The notes beneath the pieces were generated by a model, which ran no database searches, was not told the origin of the DNA, and saw only the letters and a list, made by a program, of their open reading frames with translations. From assembly GCF_900239345.1 (NCBI RefSeq), contig NZ_OESZ01000045.1, positions 62,001 to 126,000 on the forward strand: a stretch of 64,000 nt of DNA. Direction: 5' to 3'. The DNA comes from Tenacibaculum dicentrarchi. Lineage in GTDB: Bacteria; Bacteroidota; Bacteroidia; Flavobacteriales; Flavobacteriaceae. The position numbers and the translations under genes were made by a program. Shown in pieces: positions 9,717 through 19,012 of the stretch (position 1 is its first letter; every line of letters starts with the position of its first letter).

Positions 9717-10349
9717 ATGATAAACACTAAAAATATCAGTACAAAAATATTCTTTGAACAAGCTAAAAAAAATATAACAATTAGCCCTGAACGCAAAGAA
9801 GTACTTACTGATATTGCACACTTAATTATCAATGAGTATCAAGAAAGAGAAAGAATAAATTTAAATTTTATTTGTACCCACAATTCAAGAAGAAGCCAAT
9901 TTGCACAAGTTTGGAGTTTTTTTGCTATTGAGTATTTTAACTTAAAAAATATTTTTGCATACTCAGGCGGAACAGAAACAACTGCTTTTCATAGAAACAC
10001 GGTAAAAAGCTTGCAAAAAACAGGTTTTGAATTTAATATTCAAGATTTTTCGCATCAAAACCCTCGATATTTAATTTCTTTTAAAGGATGTAAAAACAAC
10101 ATTTTAGGATTTTCAAAAACCTATGACGACCCTAATAATAGTTATCCATATATTGCCATTACAACCTGCGATAATGCCGATGAAAACTGTCCTTTTATTG
10201 CCGATGCTATTGATAGATTTCACCTAGCATACACCGACCCAAAAAGTTCAGACAACACTAATAATACTATTGAAAGCTATTTAAACACCAGCAAACAAAT
10301 TGCTGGTGAGTTATTTTATATTTTTGAGATGATAAAAAAAGAACAGTAG
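9717..10349 (+). CDS. Low-molecular-weight tyrosine phosphatase / arsenate reductase-like protein
   Basis: The P-loop FICTHNSRRSQFAQ (catalytic Cys and Arg, near residue 60) is that of LMWPTP-fold arsenate reductases and protein-tyrosine phosphatases. A later segment TTCDNADENCPF resembles the redox-cysteine region of thioredoxin-coupled ArsC. Length (210) is longer than typical ArsC (about 130-140), as in a Bacteroidota subgroup. No arsenic-resistance genes (arsR, acr3) are adjacent, so arsenate specificity is uncertain. Confidence 0.78.
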   Translation: MINTKNISTKIFFEQAKKNITISPERKEVLTDIAHLIINEYQERERINLNFICTHNSRRSQFAQVWSFFAIEYFNLKNIFAYSGGTETTAFHRNTVKSLQKTGFEFNIQDFSHQNPRYLISFKGCKNNILGFSKTYDDPNNSYPYIAITTCDNADENCPFIADAIDRFHLAYTDPKSSDNTNNTIESYLNTSKQIAGELFYIFEMIKKEQ

Positions 10350-10350
10350 C

Positions 10351-11130
10351 TTACACTACGGTATTTTTATCGTAAGGAATACTCTTTAATACATGATTAA
10401 TTACATTAACTCTAGCAATTGTTTTTCTATTTGCTCGAATTACTTTCCAAGGAGATATTTGGGTATTTGTTTTAGAAAACATAGCTCTTTTATAATCAGT
10501 ATAATCATCCCAAAGCTCTTGGGCTTTTAAATCTACAGGAGTAATTTTCCATTGTTTTAATGGATTATTTACAATTTCTTTAAAACGTTTAGCCTGTTCT
10601 TTTTTATTGATTGACATATAAATTTTAACCAATCGAATGCCCGATTCTAAAATCATTCTTTCAAAATCGTTTACCTGATTCATAAAAACTTGATGTTCTT
10701 CTTGGCTACAAAAACCGTTTACAGGCTCTACCACAGCACGGTTGTACCAGCTTCTATCAAAAAAAACAATTTCTCCTGCCTTAGGAAACTGCTCTACATA
10801 TCGCTGAAAATACCATTGTCCTTTTTCATCTTCATTGGGTTTAGGTAACGCTACAATTCGCATATGACGTGGGTTAATTCTTTCAGTCATTCTACGGATA
10901 GCGCCTCCTTTCCCTGCAGCATCTCTTCCTTCTAAAATAACAATAATTCGTTCATTTTTATGAATAGCCCAAGTTTGCATGCGAATTAATTCTACCTGTA
11001 ATTTTTTAAGCTTGCGTTCGTAATCTACATATCGAACAGCTTTTTCTAGGTTTAACGGATTCGTTAATAACGACTTTAACCCCTTATTTGTATTAAGTTT
11101 ATTTACGGCTGCTTGTGTTAACTTTTCCAT
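10351..11130 (-). CDS. ppk2: Polyphosphate kinase 2 family protein (second of a tandem pair)
   Basis: PPK2 moves phosphate between polyphosphate and nucleotides. Walker A is EGRDAAGKGG near residue 66 and the lid/Walker B region reads FFDRSWYNRAVVEPV, both family hallmarks. Length of 259 residues is that of single-domain class I PPK2. It lies one base after its paralogue (11132-11989), with which it shares these motifs, so the pair is an operon from a tandem duplication. The two may differ in nucleotide preference. Confidence 0.93.
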   Translation of the reverse strand: MEKLTQAAVNKLNTNKGLKSLLTNPLNLEKAVRYVDYERKLKKLQVELIRMQTWAIHKNERIIVILEGRDAAGKGGAIRRMTERINPRHMRIVALPKPNEDEKGQWYFQRYVEQFPKAGEIVFFDRSWYNRAVVEPVNGFCSQEEHQVFMNQVNDFERMILESGIRLVKIYMSINKKEQAKRFKEIVNNPLKQWKITPVDLKAQELWDDYTDYKRAMFSKTNTQISPWKVIRANRKTIARVNVINHVLKSIPYDKNTVV

Positions 11131-11131
11131 G

Positions 11132-11989
11132 TTAATCTAATTGTTTTGCTGAACGATAATAACGCATTACGATATTAGGGTCTGGATTATTTACTATTTT
11201 ATTTTCTGATGCTTCTTGGTAATCAAATTGCGATAATACATGGCGTATGCACTCTATTCTTGCTTTCTTTTTATCATTTGTTTTTACCACAATCCACGGA
11301 CTGTAGGTGGTATGTGTTTTACTAAACATTTCTTCTTTATAATACGTATATCTACTCCATAGCTCTTGTCCTTTTTTATCTACAGGACTAAATTTCCACC
11401 TTTTTAAAGGATTATCATTTCGAGCATCAAAACGGCGCATTTGCTCATCTTTTGAAATAGACAGCCAAAATTTAATAATGGTAACACCATCTTCATGTAA
11501 CATGTGTTCAAATTCTGGTACTTGTGCCATAAATTTTTTATATTGGTCTTTACGACAAAAATCCATTACAGGTTCAACCACAGCACGGTTATACCAGCTT
11601 CTATCAAAAAAAACAATTTCTCCTGGGTTTGGCAATTCTTTAATATAGCGTTGAAAATACCATTGTCCTTTTTCTACATCAGTTGGTTTATTTAACGCTA
11701 CTAAACGCATAGATCGAGGGTTTAAATGCTCCATAAAACGACGGATATTTCCTCCTTTTCCTGCGGCATCTCGTCCTTCAAAAATAACTGCTACTCGCTT
11801 GTTATTTTTGGCAATCCACTGCTGTAATTTCACTAATTCTATTTGGAGCTTTTTCAACTCTTCTTCATAGGTTATTTTATCAAGAACCTTCTGTATTGGT
11901 ATTTCTTTTTGTTCAATTAAAGCTACTAATTCATCTGTTGATGAAATACTTTCAAAATCTTCAATGGTAAGCATTTTTTTATTTTTCAT
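11132..11989 (-). CDS. ppk2: Polyphosphate kinase 2 family protein (first of a tandem pair)
   Basis: Same architecture as its neighbour: FEGRDAAGKGGNIRR (Walker A) and FFDRSWYNRAVVEPV. It carries an extra N-terminal helix of about 30 residues and a C-terminal extension ending YRSAKQLD. Length is 285 residues. It is the promoter-proximal gene of the pair. The upstream 69 bases separate it from the divergent LpxR-like gene. Confidence 0.93.
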   Translation of the reverse strand: MKNKKMLTIEDFESISSTDELVALIEQKEIPIQKVLDKITYEEELKKLQIELVKLQQWIAKNNKRVAVIFEGRDAAGKGGNIRRFMEHLNPRSMRLVALNKPTDVEKGQWYFQRYIKELPNPGEIVFFDRSWYNRAVVEPVMDFCRKDQYKKFMAQVPEFEHMLHEDGVTIIKFWLSISKDEQMRRFDARNDNPLKRWKFSPVDKKGQELWSRYTYYKEEMFSKTHTTYSPWIVVKTNDKKKARIECIRHVLSQFDYQEASENKIVNNPDPNIVMRYYRSAKQLD

Positions 11990-12058
11990 TTAAAAAATTT
12001 AAGTTGAAATACCTTATATTTAACCCTACATTGCTAAAGTAAGACGATAATAATTGCT

Positions 12059-13006
12059 ATGAAACAAAAAATCTTTTTTTTTTTAATCTTCTATAAAGCT
12101 ATTCTTTTTGCACAACAAAAACAGGCAAAAGAATTTAGTATCTTAACAGATAATGATTTATATATTTCGCTAGAACAAGATAGGTATTACACCAATGGAA
12201 TTTTTTTAAAATATCGGTATTTGGCTAAAAAATGGTCTAAAAATATTGATAAAAAAATAATTGAAATCCAAGTTGGAAATCAAATGTACACGCCTTTTAA
12301 AGCATCAGTAGAACATCCTAAAAACCATGACCGTCCTTTTGCAGGGTATTCCTTTGGAAGTTTTGGTGTTTCTAAATTTTATAAAGACAATAGTCTATTA
12401 AAAACAACCCTCCAAATAGGAATACTTGGCGCAGCAAGTAAAAGTAAAGAGCTTCAAAGTTTTATACATAATTTATATGGTTATAAAAAAATAACAGGTT
12501 GGAAATATCAAATTAAAAACACCGTTGGCATCAATTTAAAAATAGCTCACATAAAAAGTTTATCAAAAGAAACATTTATGGATCTTAACTGGATCAACAG
12601 CTTTAATATTGGAACAATTCACACCAATTTAGCCACAGGTTTTTATGGAAGATTAAGCTTAAAACCACTTGAAAAAATTACAAATTCGATTGCTTTTAAC
12701 GCAAATTTAAATAACGAAAAAACAGCTTATACTAACAAAATAGAATCTTTCGTTTATATAAAACCAATGCTTCATTATATTGCCTACGATGCGACCATTA
12801 AAGGCGGTTTTTTAAGTGATAATAAAAGCCCGATTACCTACCAAATTATTCCGTTTAAAGTTACCACTGAAATAGGCATTCGTTTTACGGCAAAGCAGTA
12901 TAATTTTGGTTACGCCATAAATTATCACAGTAAAAAGCTAAAAAGTGCTCGTGTACCTGACTACAATTTTTACGGAACACTACAATTTAATTATGTTTTT
13001 AATTAA
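12059..13006 (+). CDS. LpxR-like (DUF2219) outer-membrane protein
   Basis: A signal peptide (MKQKIFFFLIF..., ending ILFAQ near residue 20) precedes a barrel-like sequence with the motif LTDNDLYISLEQDRYYTNG, which matches the (N)D...DRxYTNG signature of the LpxR/DUF2219 family. LpxR removes the 3'-acyloxyacyl group from lipid A in the outer membrane. The late segment with NYHSKKL and the C-terminal QFNYVFN fit. The signal sequence is encoded across a run of 11 T that keeps frame. Whether it acts on lipid A here is inferred from the family only. Confidence 0.78.
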   Translation: MKQKIFFFLIFYKAILFAQQKQAKEFSILTDNDLYISLEQDRYYTNGIFLKYRYLAKKWSKNIDKKIIEIQVGNQMYTPFKASVEHPKNHDRPFAGYSFGSFGVSKFYKDNSLLKTTLQIGILGAASKSKELQSFIHNLYGYKKITGWKYQIKNTVGINLKIAHIKSLSKETFMDLNWINSFNIGTIHTNLATGFYGRLSLKPLEKITNSIAFNANLNNEKTAYTNKIESFVYIKPMLHYIAYDATIKGGFLSDNKSPITYQIIPFKVTTEIGIRFTAKQYNFGYAINYHSKKLKSARVPDYNFYGTLQFNYVFN

Positions 13007-13054
13007 ATTGTTTATCTGAATGAAAAAATAATTTTTAAAATCGTCAAATTACGA

Positions 13055-13062
13055 TACCTTTG
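13055..13062 (+). promoter_or_regulatory. Bacteroidota -7 box (TACCTTTG) for dnaN
   Basis: Perfect TAnnTTTG match 28 bases before the dnaN ATG. Confidence 0.7.
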
Positions 13063-13090
13063 CACATCTAATAAACAGAAAACATACTCA

Positions 13091-14209
13091 ATGAAATTTA
13101 TCGTATCTAGCTCTCAGTTATTAAAACAATTACAAGTTTTAGGAGGTGTTATAAACAGCAATAACACATTACCTATTTTAGACAATTTCCTGTTCGAACT
13201 AGCTAATAGCGAACTTCAAGTATCATCTTCAGATCTTGAAACAACGATGAGTTCAATTATAGCAGTAGAAAGTACCGATACAGGATCAATAGCTATAAAT
13301 GCACGTTTATTACTAGATACTCTAAAAACATTTCCTGAGCAACCACTTACATTTAACGTAGAAGGAAGCAGCATCATTGAAATTATTTCAGAACAAGGTA
13401 AGTACGACATGGCGTATTTTAGCGGTGATGAATTTCCAAAAGCCGTTGAATTACCAGCACCTAGTAGTACTGAAATTCCGTCACATATTTTAGCTACGGC
13501 CATTTCAAAAACAATTTTTGCTGCTGGAAATGATGATTTAAGACCTGTAATGAGTGGTGTTTTTTTTCAATTTAATGCTAAAGAATTGACTTTTGTAGCT
13601 ACTGATGCACATAAATTAGTAAAATATACACGTACCGATGTTACTACTGAGCAACCAGCAGAATTCATTATGCCTAAAAAACCTTTAAACTTATTAAAGG
13701 GAATTTTAAATGGTTCAGAAAACAATGTTACTGTAGAATATAATGATACTAATGCAAAATTCACTTTTGAAAATGCTGTATTGGTTTGTCGTTTAATTGA
13801 TGGAAAATATCCTAATTACGAAGCGGTAATTCCTAAAGAGAACCCAAATAAATTAACTATTGATAGAGCATCATTTTTAAACTCTGTACGTCGTGTTTCT
13901 ATTTTTTCTAGTAAAACAACGCATCAAATTCGTTTAAAAATGGCTGGAACAGAATTAAATATTTCTGCCGAAGATTTAGATTATTCAAATAAAGCTGATG
14001 AACGTTTACAATGTGATTATCAAGGTGATGACATGCAAATAGGCTTTAATTCTCGTTTTTTAAGTGAAATGCTTAATAACTTAAATTCAAACGATGTTTT
14101 AATTGAAATGTCTTTGCCTAATAGAGCCGGAATTTTAACACCTATTGACGGAACAGATCAAGGTGAAAAAATTACTATGTTAGTTATGCCAGTAATGTTA
14201 AACGGGTAA
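13091..14209 (+). CDS. dnaN: DNA polymerase III beta sliding clamp
   Basis: The clamp encircles DNA and tethers the replicase. The 372-residue length and three-domain repeat are normal. Recognisable segments are MKFIVSSSQLLKQLQVLGGVI, NTLPILDNFLF, FAAGNDDLRPVMSGVFF, VATDAHKLVKYTR and the C-terminal LVMPVML. It has its own promoter and terminator. It is not next to dnaA here, as is usual in Flavobacteriia. Confidence 0.97.
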   Translation: MKFIVSSSQLLKQLQVLGGVINSNNTLPILDNFLFELANSELQVSSSDLETTMSSIIAVESTDTGSIAINARLLLDTLKTFPEQPLTFNVEGSSIIEIISEQGKYDMAYFSGDEFPKAVELPAPSSTEIPSHILATAISKTIFAAGNDDLRPVMSGVFFQFNAKELTFVATDAHKLVKYTRTDVTTEQPAEFIMPKKPLNLLKGILNGSENNVTVEYNDTNAKFTFENAVLVCRLIDGKYPNYEAVIPKENPNKLTIDRASFLNSVRRVSIFSSKTTHQIRLKMAGTELNISAEDLDYSNKADERLQCDYQGDDMQIGFNSRFLSEMLNNLNSNDVLIEMSLPNRAGILTPIDGTDQGEKITMLVMPVMLNG

Positions 14210-14227
14210 AAACTATCTACAAATATT

Positions 14228-14259
14228 AAAAGCCACATATTTAACTATGTGGTTTTTTT
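14228..14259 (+). terminator. Terminator after dnaN
   Basis: The 7-bp stem CCACATA/TATGTGG is followed by seven T, 20 bases after the stop. Confidence 0.8.
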
Positions 14260-14389
14260 ACATCAAAAGAATAGTGTTACTTTTATTTCTTATCATTTTT
14301 AGCTTCAAAAAATGATAAATAATTGTAAATTTACCCTTTTTAAGCGCATTTATAAGAAGACTTTAACCCTAAAAAACTTATTAAAGTAA

Positions 14390-14968
14390 TTGCATACTCG
14401 TACTCTCATATTCGTTTTTTGGAGTCTTTTTTTGAGTCAAATATTGGTTGCTCAAAAAGATTCTACAGCTATAAAAGCTAATCAACTGCAAATAAGTAGT
14501 AATAAATACAATCCATTATCGCCAAGTAAAGCTGCTTTTTATGCTGCAATTTTACCTGGAGCTGGACAAATTTATAATAAAAAATACTGGAAAGTACCCT
14601 TTGTTTGGGCTTCTTTAGCAATACCTACTTATTTTTATATTGATAATCGCAATGAATATAATCGCTACAGAACTGCTTTTAAACTAAGAACACAAGGAGT
14701 CAAAGATGAATTTACCAATGCAGAAGGTAAAGAATTAATTTCTACTCCAGGTTTAGAAAATGCACAAAAAGTACTTCGGAAAAATAGAGATTTATCTTTA
14801 TTAACAGGTGTTTTATTCTATGTTTTACAAATTGTAGAAGCAAGTGTAAATGCCCACTTATTACAATTTGATACCGACGATAGTCTATCATTACAACCAA
14901 TGGTCTACCCAGATCCATTATTTATAGAAGCCCCAAAAGTTGGTTTAACTTTAAAATACTCCTTTTAA
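14390..14968 (+). CDS. DUF5683 protein
   Basis: A signal peptide (HTRTLIFVFWSLFLSQILVAQ) is followed by the SKAAFYAAILPGAGQIYNKKYWKVPFVW motif characteristic of DUF5683, with one or two membrane helices. Function is unknown; in Flavobacteriia it lies in a conserved string parA-parB-DUF5683-dapB-lepB. An in-frame stop at 14387 just before forces a TTG start at 14390, since no ATG precedes the signal peptide. Here parAB is absent and dnaN is the upstream gene. One base separates its stop from the dapB ATG. Confidence 0.85.
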   Translation: MHTRTLIFVFWSLFLSQILVAQKDSTAIKANQLQISSNKYNPLSPSKAAFYAAILPGAGQIYNKKYWKVPFVWASLAIPTYFYIDNRNEYNRYRTAFKLRTQGVKDEFTNAEGKELISTPGLENAQKVLRKNRDLSLLTGVLFYVLQIVEASVNAHLLQFDTDDSLSLQPMVYPDPLFIEAPKVGLTLKYSF

Positions 14969-14969
14969 T

Positions 14970-15671
14970 ATGAAAATAGCATTACTTGGCTATGGCAGAA
15001 TGGGTAAAGAAATTGAAAAAATTGCTTTACAAAGAGGTCATCAAATAATAATTAAAGATACAGGAAAAACAATATACGATATTACAAAAGCCGATGTTGC
15101 TATTGATTTTAGCATTCCAGATGCCGCTTTTAACAATATCAGTCATTGCATTAACAACCAAACTCCTGTTATTTCAGGAACTACTGGTTGGCTTGATAAA
15201 TACCAAGAAATTGTTGATTTATGCAACCAAAAACAAGGTGCTTTTATCTATGCTTCTAATTTTAGTTTGGGTGTAAATGTGTTTTTTGAACTAAACAAAC
15301 AACTTGCTAAAATGATGAGTACTTTAGATGAATATACTATTTCTATTGAAGAGATTCATCATACAAAAAAATTAGATGCTCCAAGCGGAACAGCAATTAC
15401 TTTGGCTGAAGGGATTATCGAAAACAGCACTAAAAAAGCTTGGGAATTAGATGCTAAAACATCCGAAGAAAATATTCCTATTACCGCTATCAGAACTCCA
15501 AAAGTACCAGGAACACACACCACAACGTATGATTCTATTGTTGATTCTATTGCTATAAAACACACCGCTCATAACAGACAAGGGTTTGCTTTAGGTGCTG
15601 TTGTTGCAGCTGAATGGTTAGTTGATAAAAAAGGGGTTCACTCTATGAGAGATGTGTTAAACTTAGGTTAA
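14970..15671 (+). CDS. dapB: 4-hydroxy-tetrahydrodipicolinate reductase
   Basis: Lysine/diaminopimelate pathway. The N-terminal Rossmann motif is GYGRMGKE, followed by SGTTGW and the catalytic EIHHTKKLDAPSGTA segment. The C-terminal domain includes RQGFALGAVVAAEWL. The 233-residue length is the short form seen in Bacteroidota. It belongs to the DUF5683-dapB-lepB-wbqC string. Confidence 0.95.
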   Translation: MKIALLGYGRMGKEIEKIALQRGHQIIIKDTGKTIYDITKADVAIDFSIPDAAFNNISHCINNQTPVISGTTGWLDKYQEIVDLCNQKQGAFIYASNFSLGVNVFFELNKQLAKMMSTLDEYTISIEEIHHTKKLDAPSGTAITLAEGIIENSTKKAWELDAKTSEENIPITAIRTPKVPGTHTTTYDSIVDSIAIKHTAHNRQGFALGAVVAAEWLVDKKGVHSMRDVLNLG

Positions 15672-15751
15672 TTACGTAACAAATACCTAATAAAGCGCAC
15701 TAATAACATTGAATTAGATTCCTAATATAGGAACAAAAAAATAGCTAGATT

Positions 15752-17335
15752 ATGACATTTTCAGAATGGTTTTTATTCTTTTTAATACTTCAAGCAATCC
15801 ACTTTTTAGGAACTTGGAAACTGTACGTTAAAGCTGGTAGAAAAGCTTGGGAAGCTGCCTTACCTATTTATAACGCAATTGTTTTAATGCAAATAATTAA
15901 CCGCCCGAAATGGTGGGTAATTTTATTATTTATCCCTGTTATAAACCTTTTAATGTTTCCTATTCTTTGGATAGAAACTTGTAGAAGTTTCGGTTTTAAT
16001 AAAAAAACAGATACATTATTAGCCGTTTTTACCTTAGGATTTTATATTTATTATATCAATTATTTAACCGATACATCTTATATTGAAAACAGAAGTTTAC
16101 AACCAAATTCTGCTTTAGGAGAATGGGTAAGTTCTATCGCATTTGCTATTATTGCCGCTACTTTGGTGCATACTTATTTTATGCAACCTTATACAATTCC
16201 AACCTCATCTTTAGAAAAAACATTATTAGTTGGTGATTACTTATTTGTTAGTAAATTCCACTACGGAGCCCGTATCCCTAGTAGTACAATTGCCGCACCA
16301 ATGGCACATGATACGCTTCCTCTTTTAGGTGTAAAATCTTTTATTTCTGATGATAAAAATAAAGATGGATTTTTAAATAAAGCATCGTTACCTTACATGA
16401 GAATCCCAGGTTTTCAAAAAATTAAACGCAACGATATTGTTGTGTTTAGTTGGCCTGCCGATAGTTTAAAAACGATGTGGGGCGATAAATCGGGCGTGGC
16501 AACTTATAAACCTATTGATAAAAAAACGAATTACGTAAAAAGAGCCACTGGTATTGCTGGCGATACATTAGAAGTTCGTGATGGTTACGTATTTATCAAC
16601 AGAAAAAAAACAATTTTACCAGATAGAGCAAAACCACAATGGTATTTTAAAGTGGATACCCAAGGTAAAAAATTATCAATGGAAACCATCAACGAATTTA
16701 ATATCAATGGTGAAGGAAAAATGTCTAACGATGGCATTTATTATTTTAATTTAACTGATGATGAAGCTACTAATTTAAGAAAAAACACTATTGTAAAAAG
16801 CGTTACAAAATATTTAAAACCTAGCGGAACATATGACGCTTCTGTTTTTCCTCATAACCCTAAATATGCTTGGTCTTCTGATAATTTCGGTCCTCTTTAT
16901 ATTCCAAAAGCAGGAAGTACAGTTGCCTTAAATGAAGATACTATTCCGTTTTACGAACAAATTATCCGAAGATATGAAAATAACGATTTAACCATTTTTG
17001 GTGATGCTATTTATATCAACGGAAAAAAAGCAGAAAGTTATACTTTTAAGCAGGATTATTACTGGATGATGGGAGATAACCGTCAAAACTCACTAGATGC
17101 AAGAAATTGGGGATATGTTCCTTTTGACCATGTAGTTGGTAAACCTGTAATGATTTGGTTAAGTTGGAATCCTAATGCACCTGATTTTGCTTCTAAAATA
17201 AACTCTATTCGTTGGGATAGAATGTTTACAACTGTTGGAGGTAGTGGAAAACCTACATCTTACTTATGGTTGGTTATTTTATTAATTGCAGGTTATACGC
17301 TTTATAGTTTTAAAAAAGGTAAAAAGAAATCATAA
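15752..17335 (+). CDS. lepB: Signal peptidase I, long Bacteroidota form
   Basis: Cleaves signal peptides outside the inner membrane. About three N-terminal membrane helices (residues 1-105) and one more near 130 precede the catalytic part. The Ser motif is YTIPTSSLEKTLLVGDYLFVSK and the Lys motif is NYVKRATGIAGDTLEVRDG; box E reads MMGDNRQNSLDARNWG. A final membrane helix lies near the C terminus (TSYLWLVILLIAGYTLY). Length (527) includes an insert of about 130 residues between the Lys box and box E, as is usual in the phylum. It overlaps wbqC by one base (TAATG). Confidence 0.95.
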   Translation: MTFSEWFLFFLILQAIHFLGTWKLYVKAGRKAWEAALPIYNAIVLMQIINRPKWWVILLFIPVINLLMFPILWIETCRSFGFNKKTDTLLAVFTLGFYIYYINYLTDTSYIENRSLQPNSALGEWVSSIAFAIIAATLVHTYFMQPYTIPTSSLEKTLLVGDYLFVSKFHYGARIPSSTIAAPMAHDTLPLLGVKSFISDDKNKDGFLNKASLPYMRIPGFQKIKRNDIVVFSWPADSLKTMWGDKSGVATYKPIDKKTNYVKRATGIAGDTLEVRDGYVFINRKKTILPDRAKPQWYFKVDTQGKKLSMETINEFNINGEGKMSNDGIYYFNLTDDEATNLRKNTIVKSVTKYLKPSGTYDASVFPHNPKYAWSSDNFGPLYIPKAGSTVALNEDTIPFYEQIIRRYENNDLTIFGDAIYINGKKAESYTFKQDYYWMMGDNRQNSLDARNWGYVPFDHVVGKPVMIWLSWNPNAPDFASKINSIRWDRMFTTVGGSGKPTSYLWLVILLIAGYTLYSFKKGKKKS

Positions 17336-17955
17336 TGTCACTTTTTATACCCACATATTTTGCACCTATTTCGCAATACGCAAAAATTTACAACGCCGAT
17401 TCGGTAGTTTTTGAATTTGATGATAATTATCAAAAACAAACCTACCGAAACCGATGTTATATTTATGGTGCGAACGGAAAATTATCTTTAAATATTCCTG
17501 TAAAACATTTAATTACAGAAAATAGAAAAAAAAGTAAGGATACTTTGGTTGATAATGAAATTCAATGGCAACAACAACATTTTAAATCATTACAATCAGC
17601 TTATAAATCATCGCCTTTTTTTGAGTTTTTTGAAGATGATATTGCTAATATATTTCATAAAAAATATACCTATTTACAAGATGTAAATATTGATACGCAT
17701 TTATTTATTACTGATGCTTTACAGATTACGGAATCGTTTACAAAAACCGAAATTTACGAAGTAACTCCAGATATTCCCGATTATAGAAATTTAGCAATTG
17801 CTAAAAAAGGTGTTACAATTGAAATGGATACTTATATTCAAATGTTTGATGATAAACACGGATTTATTCCTAATTTATCTATCTTAGATTTACTTTTTAT
17901 GGAAGGACCAAATACAAGTACTTTTTTAGAAAATATTAAAGTCGAAGTGATTTAA
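17335..17955 (+). CDS. WbqC-family protein
   Basis: Starts PTYFAPISQYAKIYNADSVVFEFDDNYQKQTYRNRCYIYGANGK and contains LSIPVKH-like NIPVKHL, typical of WbqC-like proteins. The family is linked in some bacteria to O-antigen or glycan modification, but no reaction is proven. The 206-residue length is normal. The start overlaps the lepB stop, indicating translational coupling. Confidence 0.88.
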   Translation: MSLFIPTYFAPISQYAKIYNADSVVFEFDDNYQKQTYRNRCYIYGANGKLSLNIPVKHLITENRKKSKDTLVDNEIQWQQQHFKSLQSAYKSSPFFEFFEDDIANIFHKKYTYLQDVNIDTHLFITDALQITESFTKTEIYEVTPDIPDYRNLAIAKKGVTIEMDTYIQMFDDKHGFIPNLSILDLLFMEGPNTSTFLENIKVEVI

Positions 17956-18310
17956 ACTTATTTTGATAAAAAAGGATTTAATATCTATTCTATCTAAAAG
18001 ATAGAAAACGAAAACTTTGCGCTTTTAGTTTAGTTTTCGTTCCATATGTATATTAGACATAAGTAATTTTTGAACTAGAATAGAAACCTTTGGAAAACAT
18101 ATCAGGCGATAATTTCTGAAGATAAACTAAATATTAGAAATCATTCATATTATTACGAATTACTTAAATAAAACGTTATATTTGCACATTATTAATATTA
18201 ATTTATCTTTATAAAAAGAATTATACAAAAATTTTATCTCAACTCAATAGATTAAAACATTGTAAAAAATTTGAACTCACTTCATTGAGAAATTTTATTA
18301 TCTATAAAAC
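17956..18310. other. Intergenic region with promoter and small hairpins
   Basis: No coding potential seen. A hairpin TTCTATC/GATAGAA lies near 17990-18006, then AACGAAAACT/AGTTTTCGTT near 18008-18040. A Bacteroidota promoter lies at 18177-18184. The transcript leader of the next gene would be about 120 bases. Confidence 0.5.
18177..18184 (+). promoter_or_regulatory. Bacteroidota -7 box (TATATTTG)
   Basis: Perfect TAnnTTTG match upstream of the orphan outer-membrane-like gene at 18311. Confidence 0.65.
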
Positions 18311-18898
18311 ATGAAAAAAAATCAAAAATTATTTTTTATATACTTTATTATATCAGTTATAAGTACTTTTAATATAGAATCACAAAATATTGATATCATA
18401 ACTCCTGATAATTTATCTAAAGGAACTAAATATTCACTTGATGTACATACAGGATTTCAACTAAATTCTAATATATCTAAAGCTTCCAATTTTTCGGCAG
18501 GAGTTCGTAAAGGAATAGATTTATTAATTACACATAATAACATTCTTATTTTTGGTGCAGGTTTTGAAAAAATTGACTATAATACTCATAAAAAAAACTA
18601 TACAAATTTATTTTTTGCTAAAGTTGGGGTAAATCAACCTATATTTTGGGAGTGGTTACGTGTACAAGTTTTATTAGGTGGAGGTATTGCAAATGGGGTT
18701 ATGCAAAACAAAAAATTTAATAACACTTTTGCTTTTAATCTACAAATGATGTTTAATCTTCGTTTAGGAAAACATTTTTCGGTATGGACTTCTCCTGTTG
18801 TATTCGATCAGGCTACATTTATCGTTGGAAATAATATAGACAAAGGACTTTCATTAGGTTTGGGATGTTTTCCTCTAGGGTTAAGATATACATTTTAA
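18311..18898 (+). CDS. Hypothetical outer-membrane-like protein
   Basis: I do not recognise this 195-residue protein. It has a signal peptide (MKKNQKLFFIYFIISVISTF, cleavage near ESQ) and then amphipathic beta-strand pattern with Gly turns (LSLGLGCFPLGLRYTF at the C terminus, ending in Phe). That suggests a small eight-strand-like outer-membrane barrel. It is monocistronic, with its own promoter, and is followed by a long hairpin at 18953. Confidence 0.6.
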   Translation: MKKNQKLFFIYFIISVISTFNIESQNIDIITPDNLSKGTKYSLDVHTGFQLNSNISKASNFSAGVRKGIDLLITHNNILIFGAGFEKIDYNTHKKNYTNLFFAKVGVNQPIFWEWLRVQVLLGGGIANGVMQNKKFNNTFAFNLQMMFNLRLGKHFSVWTSPVVFDQATFIVGNNIDKGLSLGLGCFPLGLRYTF

Positions 18899-18952
18899 CC
18901 TAATTAATATTTTTGATAAATAATGAAGTAAATTTTAAACTTTTATTCTATG

Positions 18953-19009
18953 TTATCAATAACAGACCTCACAGGTTTTTAAAATCTGTGAGGTCTGTTT
19001 TATTGATAA
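18953..19009. repeat. Long inverted repeat, possible bidirectional terminator
   Basis: The inner stem AACAGACCTCACAG/CTGTGAGGTCTGTT (14 bp) extends outward through TTATCAAT/ATTGATAA with a two-base bulge. It lies between convergent genes, so termination is a plausible role. The GACCTCACAG core resembles a hairpin I have often seen repeated in flavobacterial genomes; that recollection was not checked. Confidence 0.6.
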
Positions 19010-19012
19010 TTT

